DNA of 64,000 bases from Linepithema humile (lineage: Eukaryota > Arthropoda > Insecta > Hymenoptera > Formicidae). Below the pieces are notes generated by a model. The model had not been told where the DNA came from and ran no database searches. It worked only from the letters and a program-made list of their open reading frames with translations. Shown piece by piece: positions 1-13,300 of the stretch (its first letter is position 1; each line of letters opens with the position of its first letter). The translations under genes and the position numbers were made by a program. The DNA is taken from contig NC_090132.1 of assembly GCF_040581485.1 (NCBI RefSeq), forward strand, positions 16,870,146-16,934,145. Direction: 5' to 3'.

Positions 1-1038
1 TGAATAATTCAAGAACAATGCATAATTTATAGGCTTGCTTTATGTCAGGCGGGTCGTTAGATTAATTTTTGAACGAGTGTCATAATCATTATAGAAATTT
101 CTTATCGTATTCGCTAGCTAATTTCAAAGTAATTACCAGCGTAATAGATATCTAATGTATTTTTATTTTCGTAATAAATGCTGCGTAAAAAAGCATCATA
201 AGAGAAAATGTGATTTTGTAGTATAGAGAACTAAATTAGGGCTTAATTATTATTATCGGATTGTTATCGTTTATTCCAATATGAGGATGGTATCATTTTC
301 ATAATTTTTGCATTTATTCAATAGCAAATGGACTTGAGAGCAGCGCCTCACGTCGCCATTAGCGTCATCGTATTGCGCTTAATATTTCATGTATACGGAA
401 ATTGCCACGAAAATTTAGATTCTGTCTCGATAGCCCCACAAGCAGTTTATTAAATCCGCTTCAAACACGTGAATAACCCAGATACCAGCGCGAACATTTA
501 AATCATTCGCCGTGCATATGCTCGTGCGCGCGCGCGCTCGCGGGTGAAGCTTTAATGGGAGCCGAGGGTTCGCCAAGGGACAATTGTTTCCAACTATCGC
601 TCGAGATTTATCTCATTACCTGCGCCAGCCGTTTGCAGAATTACACGTCTGAGAAATAATCCGGTCGCCAATCTAGCTTCGCACGCTTGAAGTTACAGCG
701 CTCGCAATATATTATTAATTAAATGAATCTCGGAGTATAATTTTTACCATGAACTTTCTTGTTATTATTATTGATAAACATAATTTACTCATTGTTATAA
801 TTTATTTGTTATTAATTAAATCACACAGCACGATTATAACAATATTTGAGGTAAACACATTTATCATTAAATTATATTTACGTGATCATTTAATTTAATC
901 ACTTAATTTCGTTAATGGTTTAATATTATTATCGACTACACGTAGTTGCCTATATGTTCTTTATTCCCCTCGTCTCTTTGAAACGATTATTCCAGCAAAA
1001 ATCGTTGAAAAAAAAGGGAGAAAAAAATTGAGAGCGAT

Positions 1039-1275
1039 ATGAGCGATATCCCGAACGCGATGCAAACTGTCGATTACATTGACGTTTTTATTGGGATTCT
1101 CACGTATATGTGCACATGTGCGACTGTTTACATTGCAGCAACACTGGTTGCGCATAGGCTGTGCAAACGTTTATTTCTGATTATACCGTGCATGGATATC
1201 AACCGCGCGAACAAGCGAAGCTATGAAAGTTTCTCGGAAGTGGCAAAACCGGAAAGCGTGACAAGGAAGAAATAA
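1039..1275 (+). CDS. Small ORF, possible single-pass membrane peptide (78 aa), unassigned
   Basis: This is an ATG-initiated 78-codon frame ending in TAA. It has a hydrophobic stretch at about residues 14-40 (includes DVFIGILTY and TVYIAATLVA), followed by a basic, polar tail ending TRKK, as in a single-span membrane peptide. A shorter ORF lies antisense to it. No family was recognised and no neighbouring exon was found. In AT-rich DNA a 78-codon frame can occur by chance, so this is only a candidate. Confidence 0.15.
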   Translation: MSDIPNAMQTVDYIDVFIGILTYMCTCATVYIAATLVAHRLCKRLFLIIPCMDINRANKRSYESFSEVAKPESVTRKK

Positions 1276-2099
1276 ACTAGCGGAAACTTATTCGCATTAA
1301 CAAACATCTGTCGTGATTTATAAACCTCGAATATATGACCGTAGCCTTAACCTCGGCGTATTTAAATTCTGCCTTGTGTCTTCCTCTCTGTCGTTAAATT
1401 CCTGAAGAACCTGTTTTCTGTGACTGAGCAAAATAAATATCTACGTGTTAATAGTTTTAAACGTAAATGACATTGTACAGCTGGAAATAATCAATTGACG
1501 AATAAATCTAGCGGTGTGTTCCTATTTTTATAGTCTAATATTCGTTTTGTATTAGAGGAAAAAAAAAGGAAGAAGGCCTAGAAGCTTACATGTAATAAAA
1601 AATATTAATAATAATTATGTTAGTGATTAAAAATAACAATGTTTATTATTGAAAAAAAATTTGTTGTCTATAGCAATTTATTTCGTAAAATAATTATTAA
1701 TATATTATAAATTATTCAATATTTATGTTTACTTTTAAAATTAACGTAAAGTTATGTTTCTTTTTATTCATACATTTGTCACAGCTCAATAGTTTATTCA
1801 TTATATGCAGCAACTAACATATATATATATACTGAATATTTTTATCACATGAAAATAATTATTTAAATAATTCTTTAAAACATTAAAATTTATATTTGTT
1901 ACGTAATAAGAAGTATAGATATATATTGCGACAACTCGATTGATTGACAAAAATAGGATTATTAGTCACAACTACTTTATCGTAATCTAGTCTGGTTATT
2001 AATAAACTCTTTTTATATAATTTATTGCGATAATACCATCAATTATGATAACGTTTCTTATATACAAATGTTTATCATAAATATTGATTTGCGGGAATT

Positions 2100-2770
2100 T
2101 CGCAAAGTGGTTTGACCATTCGCGATATCATTGATCGGATCGGCGTCGGTCTCTCATTCCAGGAATATCCAGGGTTTAATCTCGTAATTAATTGCCGCGC
2201 CATTTATCGTGGCATCGATAAGGAGTGCGATCGAATAGTCCCGCCAAGAGTGACGTCAGTCTGATTCATCATGGCTGATGGCGATTAGTTACGCGGGCAG
2301 TCGGAGTGGTCGGAGTCGTCGTAGCCACAATCCGTCGTAGCATTCGTAAATCGCAACGTGTCTGTGTCGTGTATCCGTCAATGTCGGTATCACTCCGGAC
2401 GCGGTTTGTCGCAATCGTTGGTACAGGCAGCCAATCGCCGACATTCGGCGGCTTACAAATACGCGCGCGTTAATTATTCACGTGATCGTGACACCTTTCG
2501 CGCAGTTTCTGTCGCGGACGTTTCTCGCCGACGTCTGTTTCTCGCTCCGAAGATCGTGGGATCATAAAACGCTAATACAGAATTCTTACTTCGCCTGTAT
2601 TACGCGATAAGTGTTACCGTTTGTGCCGAACAGTATGCTCAGTACGTTTTTATCATCGGACGCCGTCGGTTCACTCTATACTTACTCTATGCTTGCTTAT
2701 TTCGCGAGTGTGTTTTTCGAAACGACCGTGATAACGATTCGAACATGCAACGACGATCTCGGCCTTAGGT
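2100..2770 (+). promoter_or_regulatory. CpG-rich island with a CRE palindrome; candidate upstream promoter or 5' non-coding exon
   Basis: Base composition changes sharply here from AT-rich to CpG-rich. A perfect TGACGTCA octamer (the CREB/ATF consensus) sits at 2251-2258, shortly before a run of CG-containing sequence. A possible splice donor of the form TTAG|GTGATT occurs near 2768. A distal first non-coding exon of mtd about 1.4 kb upstream of its start codon would fit, but this is inference. Confidence 0.3.
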
Positions 2771-4149
2771 GATTTTTGAAACAAGTTTCGAATAAGTTCT
2801 TGTGAATCCATTGATTAATTAAAACTTTAAATTAAGGTTTATTATTCAAACTGTTAAATTAAAAATTTTTAATTTTTTATATTTTAAATTATGTAAATTA
2901 TATGATGAGAAAAATGAGCTAATAATTTTTTAGCTGCATTATAAAATATATTTTACAATTTTATATTTAAAATACAAAGCACGGAATTGTTTTTAATTGA
3001 ACTCTTTCATTATAAAGTATATGAAAATATTAATTAGAAGGCAAATAATTTATCTACAATCAAGATATTTAAAAAATTAAAATTTATTATTATGTAACTC
3101 TCACAATGAGTTAATTTAATATTTAATAAAATTTTGTTTACAATTTTAAGTCTACCAATTTTTTGCCAATTATTGTGCGCATTTGGTCTATTACGTAAAT
3201 AAGTTTTAGCAAAGCCGGTTTTGCACAATAAAACGTGAGTTTTTTGCATCTCGTCAGTGACAAGGTCGGCCGTGTCAGCGAGAGAAAGTGTTCCGCGTCT
3301 GAAACTTTGAATGTCGAAAGATTTGAGACGCTCAATAATAGTTTAATCTTATAAAAACTTTTTTTTTAATAGACTAAGATGATTAACTTTTAGTAATTTT
3401 TTTATATGTTAGCTGATAAAGTGTTTAGCCTTTAAATAATATGGTATTAACAATTTCCATTTTTAGAAAATAAAAATATATTTGCTTCATGCATTTATTA
3501 ACAAAGATAACAAAGCTCTTTATGAATTATCGTTTTATTCTTATGTATATTTTAATTCTTCTAAAGATGTTTTTATGAAATTAGTATATATCTTTATATT
3601 TTGTAGTTAGAGTGCTGTGACTACTGAGTATTTTCTTGATTGTAGATAAAACTCACGAGAAATTGAATAAATCGTTAAATATTGAATAGCTTTTTATTTA
3701 TTAAGATTTATTTTTTTTTTATTATTGAAAATAATTGCTATATTTTTTATATAATTTCCTACAATTAATCATAAAGATCAAATTTATATTTCCTTTGCTG
3801 GTAACATAAGTTATGCAAAATTTGTTGATAATAGGAATAATGTATTTCTAACATAATAATGTTATCAGGTATTATCTAATTGGTAGATCTCTACATGTGT
3901 AAACATCGGCTTACTCGAGAAGTAGCGAAGTCCTGTACACATTACATTCCTTTTACACATCTGTAATTTAAATTCTGCTTTGGTTCCTACTGTTGCTTTA
4001 TAATTACGGAAACAGTGCAATAATTTACAGTATATAATTTTACTGGCATTGATTAGTCGATGTGTGCGAAATATTAAACGCGTTCAGGCGAACAAATTAA
4101 GTGACAAACAGTGTCGAGCTTTTTCCCGCGATTCTAAAAGAGGCGAGAA

Positions 4150-4330
4150 ATGCGACGATGTTTTGACTCGAGCATGTCGACAATGGAATTTGACGTTCCG
4201 ATGAGCTCGCAGTGGGACTACGAGCCAAACAACATTCATATTTACGAGAAGGAGTTCCACGACTACGTCGTGTATTATGTGGCGCAAGGAGATTCGCAGC
4301 TCTTCTTGAGCAACTTGGAGTACACCTCAG
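4150..4330 (+). CDS. mtd: mtd coding exon 1 of the long form (start codon)
   Basis: This exon encodes the first 60 residues plus one base (phase 1). The start is the first ATG after an in-frame TAA at 4135. Other in-frame Met codons follow at residues 9, 12 and 18, so initiation could be slightly further in. The sequence is tyrosine- and acid-rich (for example HIYEKEFHDYVVYYV) and lies before the LysM region. The donor is CTCAG|GTACAA. The phase-1 end joins exon 7577 to make an aspartate codon. Confidence 0.75.
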
Positions 4331-7300
4331 GTACAAGTACAGAGAATGTGGGAAAAGTGTAGCGGAAAATGTTTTTAAATGAATATGTGCACGAGATATT
4401 CAAGATATTCCATGCGTTTCTCGTGCTTTTTCGCGCAGCAAATTTCATTAGCTTTAATTTTCTGTAGCACATCCTCGCATTTTACAGTTTTGAAGGTAAT
4501 CTTTTTCAACCTTTACTTTTTCGTCGTTTAAAATGTAAATTAATTAATTTTCTCAGTTGATTAGCATTTTTATCAGAAAAATTAATTATTTATTGACCTC
4601 TGTTATTTTAAGTGATAATATTTAATGACTTGTTTTTTATTTCGCTTGATATTTTTACTGCTAGCTGATTCGAATAGAGAAAGATTTTATTTCGAAGAAA
4701 AGTAAAATTTTATTTCGAAGAAAATTAAAATTTTATTTCTAAAATTAACATTTTATTTCCCTTTATATTTCGGAAGCCCTATGTTCCGGCTTATGTTTCC
4801 AACCACGATTTCGATCAATATTAATTAGTTTCGCACGTGTGAATTGAAATTACATTTGCGCCGCCTGCGACACGCTAGATACGATGAAATATGCAAATCT
4901 ATAAAAGTGTCAAGTCCACGCGTCGCGTCGTCGTGTCGGAAGATAAAATGACGTTCCTCTGTAATCATCTCCGAGATTATTGTGCAACGGCATGAATTGA
5001 ATGTCTGCTGAAATTGAACAAAGTGTCTGAATCATTTATCGAAGGCCACGGAGAAAAACAAACCTTTCAGATTGCCCATCGCGAGACTCTACGTTACTCT
5101 TGTCACGCTCACTCGTGGAATACAATAGAGAAAATCTATTATCCCCTCGACGGGACGAATCCGTCGGGACGGCGTAGTCATTCAATTACAATGTATGAGT
5201 AACTTGACATTGGCACTTTTAATAACTCTTGTAATTGTACTGATTACACGTTTGCGAAGTATGTAATTATTTAGACTTATTTTTCAAAATAAGAGAGAAA
5301 TAATATTATTCAATGAAACGCTGTATTCCAGACTCCACGTTTTGCTTTAAAATAATTAATGCTATAATGTATAGTTAAAATAAGGAAGTGTTGTTGGATT
5401 CATTGCTAGCAATATTGAGTTTTTTTAATCAACATTGTTAGCATTGCATTTTTCAGAATAATGGCCGCTGGTAATTAAATTTGGAATCACAATGCAAAAT
5501 TATATAATAAACGAATACCATGCGAAAATTCTGAAAATACGTTTCCAAAAAGTCGATATTAAAAAACATGTGTTATAAAAATTGGAATAATTTATATTTC
5601 TACATAACCACCATGCTTTTCAACACATTTCTTTCAGCAAGATCCAGTAGTTTTTCGATGTCTCGAGAAAAAATTTTTTTAGTTGGAAAATTACTCAGTT
5701 TATGTATCGCAGCTGACATCATTAGTAAAAGCATCTTGCCATATCTCCTTCGCAGACCTTGTGCCATGAGATTACCATGCATTTGGACCATTAAAAGAAG
5801 ATTTGAGAAGATCTGGGTTGTATAGAGGATGTAATAAGGCGCTTTTCTAATGACGACAAACTTACCGCTACTGCATAACTGCATAATTTCACAACTGAAA
5901 AATGTTTTTTCGAGACACCGAAAAGTAGCTTGATTGTTGGGAGAAATATGATAACAATATAGAAAAATAAATTATTTCTTGAATTTTTTTTAATAAATAC
6001 ATATTTTTGAATAACGACTTTTCAGAAATTTTTCGCGTTGCCTTCGTGCTTTTAATCGAGAGAATATTGATTCGCTTATCTTCATGAAACGATAAGATAC
6101 ATTACATTACATCACAATGCATTTCAAAGGCAACGTGTTATTATATTTTTCGCCTTTTTATCGTCCACATTTTGAAATAAGATCTTCCTGATGTCCGACG
6201 ATACCGAGCGAATGTTTAAATTGACAATGATTAACCGCGTTAATTTAGCGCGCATCAAGTTCAACTCTCGGAATAGCTTTTGTGTAAGTCGTCACGTGCT
6301 TACTAAATACTTCGTTTATCATTTATCGCCTATGCAGTCGCTGTGTTGATCGCTCATACTAACGATGAGTAAGACAATCAGACAGGCGGGGCGTAAAAAT
6401 GAAATTTTACCGTTACTTATTTTTACGAGGATACAATTCGTATCATGATTATTTTTCTCTTTTCCTCATAAATGAGCGTCGATATCGATTATTGATTTTC
6501 ATATACAAAGATCTGATAAAGATCACTTTAGATAATCTATAATTCGACATTTGGAAGTAGAAATTTATGATTTTATCTGGTAATATAAAAAATATTTACA
6601 GAATTCAAATATTCATATTATTAGTGAAATCAAAAATATCCTGTATATGTGTGTATTTTTACTTTTAAATGATTTTTTATATTACATTGCGTATAAAATT
6701 ATAAATAGATTTGTATCTCGAATTCTGTTACGAATTCTAGGTCATATAAAGCGGATTTAAAATAATAGCGTATATTATTTTTGTGTTATTTGTATGCATT
6801 TCAGCAAAGTAATTTTTTATTTTTATTACGTTATGCGATTCAATTGTTAATAGATGTTATATATCATATAACAATATATAACACATTATTTCTATCATTA
6901 ATTGTTTAAAAATTATTTGAATTAAAAAGTACGACATATACTAGGAAAAAAAGTTTAGTGTTTTTAATAAAATTTTGTAGTTGAAGGCTTTTAGCAACCA
7001 AATATTTTATTTTATGTTATAAAAGATTTAGTTATTTTTGCTAAAATAATTTTTACATTTTGTTATTTTGACTAAATAATTTAGTTAGAAAATTTTCAGT
7101 AAAATTTTCAGTAAAATTTTCAGTAAAAGATTTTAAAATTAATAAAGGAAAATTAATACGACAGAACATTTTTGTTTAAATTAATAAAACTTGTTTTTTG
7201 TTAATATTTTCTGTCGTTATATCAAGAAAAGGAATTGTAGGAAAAAAATGTTGCTGACAAAGATATTTGTTTAGAATAAATAGATTTGGTTAAGCATATT

Positions 7301-10300
7301 TCAACCAAATATTTTTATCACTATATATATTTCTTTTAATCTCTTTCTCTCTACTTATTAAATTAAAGTGACTTGAATTCCGACTGTCGTACAAGACTAT
7401 TAAGTAATTTTTATAAGCAAAACCATTTATTAGTCATGCATAATACATTTATGCGACAGAGATATCTATACGCAGTGATGTTATTTAAGATATATACTTG
7501 CGCATATTATATCAGAGTCACTTTGTTTATCAACATGTAAGAGCGTAACGTAACAAAATCTGCTTTTTCTGCACAGATTCCGATAACGAGAGCAAAGATG
7601 GCTCCACGACACAGGAGAAGAAGCATGGTCGCGTCTCACAGCCCATCAACACTATTGCCTACGCGGTAAGTGTCTATATCTATATGCATGATAAGCGCCA
7701 TAATTGAGCGCATATTAAGCTCTGATATGCGGTGATGCATTTGCATCATTTCTACGAGCAATCGAGTGTCGAGACAAGACGATTAGTTGCCAAGGAGAAC
7801 GAATGTAACCTTTGCTCGGATGCATAAATATCCGTTATCCTTCCAGTTCAAACACATGTAACGTATCTAACTGTTACGTTGTCGTTTTAAAGAGAAAGAT
7901 ACTTGAGGATTCCGAATGGGATTTTGAAATTTTATTTGTAGGTATTTATTAAAGGTCTATAAAAAAAGCAATCTATCGAATCTACGATGAGTCGGGTCGA
8001 TGAACCAATGAATAAATTAATGAGAGATTGTAGTGGAGTGGCAAGTGTTGCGCAATATGAATTTTTCGAAGGACACAATTTCCAGTACGTGAGCTGAAAT
8101 TCTCTGACGCAGCACGTTCTTGAACTATTATGTGACCATGAATAATCGTATAATTGTCCGTTTTTTTATATTTTTGACAAAAATATTTACGATAAAAAAT
8201 ACTGCTCTGTTATATTTTTTAACGTTAAACGTATAAAATTGATGCAGCGGAACTTGGGCATAATTTTGCATTGATTGAAAACATTTTGAAAAAATTCGGA
8301 GAACCTTAACGATAGCATTCATATTTTTTTTATTCTTTTTTTTTTGTTAGTGGTGATTGCTATACTTTGATTGTTATTCATTGTGTAATTATTAAATCGC
8401 TCTCGCGAACGCCGAATTTGCGATGTACAAACCTCGAGGCAACGCGAGTAAAGTTATTGAAAACGTTCTAAAGAAATATTAAAGAACGAAATCTTACCCA
8501 TGTAAAAAGAGCTTGACCGCAGTATTATCAATAGTTATCAGTAGTTTGACCGCATATATTATCAGTTTATCGTTTAAGTATACATACTGTAGTTCACTCG
8601 TGCTCGTTTCTTCACGCGAAACACTTTGCTATGAATTCCAATTACTTTACCGCGCGCTCAGAACCGGCGTTTGCAGATCCTCGTTAACGAAATAGTTTCT
8701 GCCCCGACAGGTCGCATTCGTGGCGAAAGAGCGCCGCGAGTTCGCGAAGACCGCTCGCTATCCGCTCTTCGGAACTTTGAAAGCACGAGGTGACACGGGG
8801 CGGCACCCGTGAATTCTAGAGCGGCGAAGATTCGCGCACAGTTCGGAATACTTTGTATCGAATGACTTGAATTTCGATCTTTTGAAACCTTTTAGTAATG
8901 CGTTCAGGGCTTCAGCTTTTTTCGCTCAAAGAAATTGTATTTTTTTTTTTTTTTTAAACGATGTGGATCTCTCGAATCTCTTTTTATGTTCTTCACATAC
9001 AAACAATTATAGATAACAAATTTGATATAATTTTTTTATCTTCATATTTTTCTCATTCTTTTTTTTTTGTTAGTGGTGATTGCTATACTTTGATTGTTAT
9101 TCATTGTGTAATTATTAAATCGCGCTCGCGAACGCCGATTTTGCGATGTATAAACCTCGAGGGAAATTTCTCGTCTGAATTGCACTCCAGGAAGAAAGCA
9201 TTCTTCCATCTCGCTTTAACCCTAACGTCTCCCTAATGCGACGCTCGTGAAAGGTTCGCTCCAGGGAGCGCAAGTCCGTGCGACATTTATCCGATGAGGA
9301 AATGGAGTTGTTGCACAAGCTGCACTTCCTGGTTCCCTTCGGAGCGCATAGAGCAAAGCGGCGGAACTTTGCAAGGGTCCAGCTTGGTCTAGCTTGATAC
9401 CATCATAGCGCATTTCATTTGATTCCGCAATTTTAATGAAAATCTCGGATCTTTCTCTTGAGCAAAAGATTGTGACTAGTTATTTAATTTTATTTCAGCT
9501 AAAGAGAGATTTTTTATTGGTATTTTGATAAATTCTCCAAAATTCTAATTACTCAATATTTCAATAAATGAAGGAAATTATTGTTTAAATATACTCACGT
9601 AATTTGTCTTCTATTAACTCGATGTGATACGATTTTTAAAATATCTAATTAATTTTGTATCAATACAATGTATCAGTATAAAAAACAATTTATTTTAATT
9701 ATTGTAGAGATTTTTAGGATTAGAAATTGAGAATTAATGATCTTTCTACGTGCTTATACGCGTGATTATACGTATAATTTCAACGACGCACGTTCGCAAT
9801 TCCATTAATGTTGATCTGTTGATGGGTCGTGTTCCACCAGTTTCGGTAGCTGCTGGCGTTATCCCGTTTGGCGGCAGCGAAATTACACTATGGCTGTAGC
9901 GTAATCCCTGTGTCCCAATAATTACAGTAGAATCGCAGTCTGCAATCCCTGCTCTCTATTACAGGCCAGCTTATGCCGTCCGTTTCAACCGCCTTTGCAC
10001 CTCGCGGATCGATTAACGTCCGTAATTTGTGATAATACCTCTTATCTTTCCTTGACCTTAATGATGCTCGCTACAATCAGTTATATTAAGCAACGACAAT
10101 TCGCAACTTTGTGCTTATCGATTTCTTCGCAACGGCTTTCAATCGGAAATATCTCAAAAACTTTTATCTTTGTATTAATGTTTTACCCAAAGTTGTCGTA
10201 ATACAAAGAATTAGCTGCGAAGAAATTGTCTGAAGAGTTTGCGGAAACGCATTTCTGCTCTCTCGCCTAACTTAATAAAGTATTTAAGCAAATTTTCTTA

Positions 10301-13300
10301 CTTGGAAGTACATAACAGTTTCCAACTGAAATTTCTTAATCAAAATTATCGCGGAATTGCACCAGCGTACTAAGAACTGCTAAAATGTGGATTATGAAAA
10401 TGTTATAGATAATATTTAATTCTGAATTAATTGCGCGATGTGTTACGTAGCTCGTACGTAACGAACTGCAGGCAAATTTGAACGAAAAGTTTCACGCGAG
10501 ATATTGATTTCGGTGGTAAAATATTAACTTTAACGCTGAAAATTAATTGCATTTGTCGAGGAGATTATTTCCTTTTTATCGCATTTTGCGGGATGTGCAA
10601 GGATGCAGCGATGCGACAGCGCATTGTCAAAGGCAGTCTCTCGGCTTTAGAGATGCGCAGATGGATGCGGGAGATCAGCGTGCTCGAGAGAGGAGCAGAA
10701 AAATAGGGACAACGGGGGGGGCTTCTCTCTCGTGAGAGGTCTTTTATGGTCGACGGCAGCTCTCGTTCGACGAAAACGAAGATGAAGATTATAAAGCTGT
10801 AGCTAAAAGACACGGAAACTGAAACAATGGCTACCCCGCGCACACCTTGCTCTTCACGGTTTCAGAAAACATCCCTCTCTCTCTCTCTTCTCTCGCCCGC
10901 GTCGTCGACAGCTTTTTCTTTGCCAGCTTCATCACCGCGGTTCTCGCTTTTTGTTTTTGTTTTAATCGATCTCTCTCTTTTTTTTGCCCTCTCCCCGCCG
11001 CCCACGCGTCTAATCTCTGCCGAAGGAATGGCCGCTCTTTTTCTTGTTCGACCGCACCGCTAATGGGACGCAAGTGAGAAAAGGTGGGGCCTTGAACGGC
11101 TTTCTCTATCACTCGTCTAATCTCGATTATCCTATCCTTGTCCCGCTCCAGAATGTCGAAAGCAGGTTCTCAAGCGAAAGCCATATCCGCATTCTGTTCC
11201 ATTTGTTTGAAGAATAATTTAAGAAATAGAACACTCTTTTATGTAGATGGAAAATATCTGAAAATAAATAATGATAATTGTGTTAAAATTACGCGGATGT
11301 GGTTTTTAATCAACAGCTTGTAAATTATAAGCAATTAAAAATTATGCATGACGTGCTTTGAAAATATACTTGTTTTGAATAATTTCTGATAGATTTTATC
11401 TTAACGGAAGCAAATATATTTAATTTATTAAAAATTTAATATTAAATAAGATGAAAATGTGAAACAACACATTGATTAGAATTACATTAAAATTAGATAA
11501 TTATTTTAGCGATTGAGAATTTCAAGAAATATGTCGGGAAAATCATAAATATCGCGCTCAGGAACTGTTTGAAATAATAAAAACGGCAATGTGACATAAG
11601 CTCTTAAAAATTATAGACTTGAAATGCGCTTTGGAAATAAACGGCTTAATTGCTCGAGCGAATGGCTTAAGCTCCCGAGAACTTCACTGAAAAATGATAA
11701 TAGCAATGCAAGATTCCTGTGTCACGGCGACTAATGGAATTACGAGTGCACTGGGGAAGCGGTAGACAACGCGCAATTGGAGAGAGGCTTGAAGTGTCGC
11801 GGAATAATTAACGAATTTCCCGGTGGGACATAAATCGCGTTTTAAGCGTCGGAAACCCTATTTTCCGCCGGCGTTCGCGGAAAATGGCGGACCCCCGACG
11901 GTGAGATTAGCATCCGCCTCGCGAGGAGACGAACTTTTTAATCGAATTATGTCGATCCTTCCCACCTCTTGGCGCGCGCTTTTGTCCGCGCGCGAAAGCG
12001 ATCGCGACAAATAGCCGAGTCGTGTAGCATCGAAGCGGTTATTGTCGCAACGCCCGGGTTACAGGTCGTTGCGTTACGAATTTGCATAAAAGACATACCG
12101 CACAAGCGGACATGAGCCAAGTCTCAACAAGGCTCTTTTTCCAGGAATTCAATTTTCCATCGTCCGATACTCTTGAGCGCGCAATTTCTACCGGCTTATG
12201 CAAATCGGCTAATGCACATTATTGCGGGCGCGTACGCGCAAGGAAACACACACCGGAGAAAGCTCAGGTGCGCGCTCAAGGAGTAACGGAGATTTTATTA
12301 TCCTCTCAGCGTCGTGTTCTACATCTTTCTCTAAATATGCTCGCAAGCACAGATGCGAGCTGGAAAAATGGGGAAAAAGGAAAATTTTGTTTTTAAATTA
12401 ATTTAAAAACAAAATTTTCTACTAATTAGTACATTTTACTATTTTTTTTTATTAATTAGTACATTGTTTTTTAGCGCTTTGAAATGTTTTATATCTAATA
12501 GAAATATAGCAGACATTTTTGCTAACAAAAGGGAACCGCGGATTGGAATAATTTTTTATTTATTTTCCATTCTTGATTTTAATTATCCAGCTAAAAACAA
12601 TTTTAATTATTTAATTAAAACGCTGCGAATCGCGTGGCGTAACAAACGTGAGAGATGACATTTTTTCGTTGTTTGAACGAGACGCGCGTGAAAAGCGTTA
12701 GACGCGCGAGGAAAGCAATTCTCTCGAAAAATTACGTTTCTTGTTGAGACGCTTAATGACATGTTTGCTTCCGTAATTACAGGTGGGTGACAGGGACACG
12801 CTTACATCGGTGGCGGCGCGATTTGATACGACGCCGTCGGAGCTGAGCAAATTGAACAGGCTTGGAAGTACTTTCGTTTATTCCGGTCAACAACTATGGG
12901 TGCCAGCGAAGGGAGAAGGACGCCCGGGAGGCGGATCGACCACCGACGCGCCTAGCCCTGACCCTTGCCACGATCACGAATCGCAGGACGACTTGCCACC
13001 CGAAGAAAAAGGTGATTCTCAAACGTCATTCCATTTAAATCCTTTTCGCGCTCTGCAACATTTCGCTGTACGCGAAATTTTTGAGATCAGATTCAACGAA
13101 CAGCAATTTCGCGAACATCTTGACTGTTAATTAATTCCGCTTAATCACTGCTAAATCACTTGTGAAGCGGCAGAAATATTGTAGATGACTTTTAAAATCT
13201 ACTTACATTCGAATTTTCATAATCCGACAATCGAAGGACGACGTGATTCTTTTTTTCGCTTATGACGTAACATAACGAGGGGCGGGTAATTAATACAGAT

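Larger units (their letters stand above)
1..4149. other. Region upstream of the mtd start codon; no recognised gene
   Basis: Mostly AT-rich sequence with no recognisable conserved protein. Three local features stand out. A 78-codon ATG-initiated ORF lies at 1039-1275. A CpG-richer island spans roughly 2100-2770 and contains a palindromic CRE-type octamer at 2251-2258. Part of the stretch just before 4150 is probably the mtd 5' leader. It may belong to an upstream intron or promoter region of mtd, but no exon could be joined with confidence. Confidence 0.5.

Noticed and set aside
8711..8790. Open 80-nt segment between GACAG and GAG|GTGACA, phase 0 to 1, as a possible substitute for the LysM exon
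   Set aside because: The frame is short, the acceptor is poor and the translation has no similarity to any OXR1 segment. The phase fit could be chance.
10547..11112. Cluster of overlapping frames on both strands near 10.8 kb
   Set aside because: The translations are low-complexity serine/leucine or arginine runs from CT/GA-rich DNA. No consistent splice phase to mtd exons was found.
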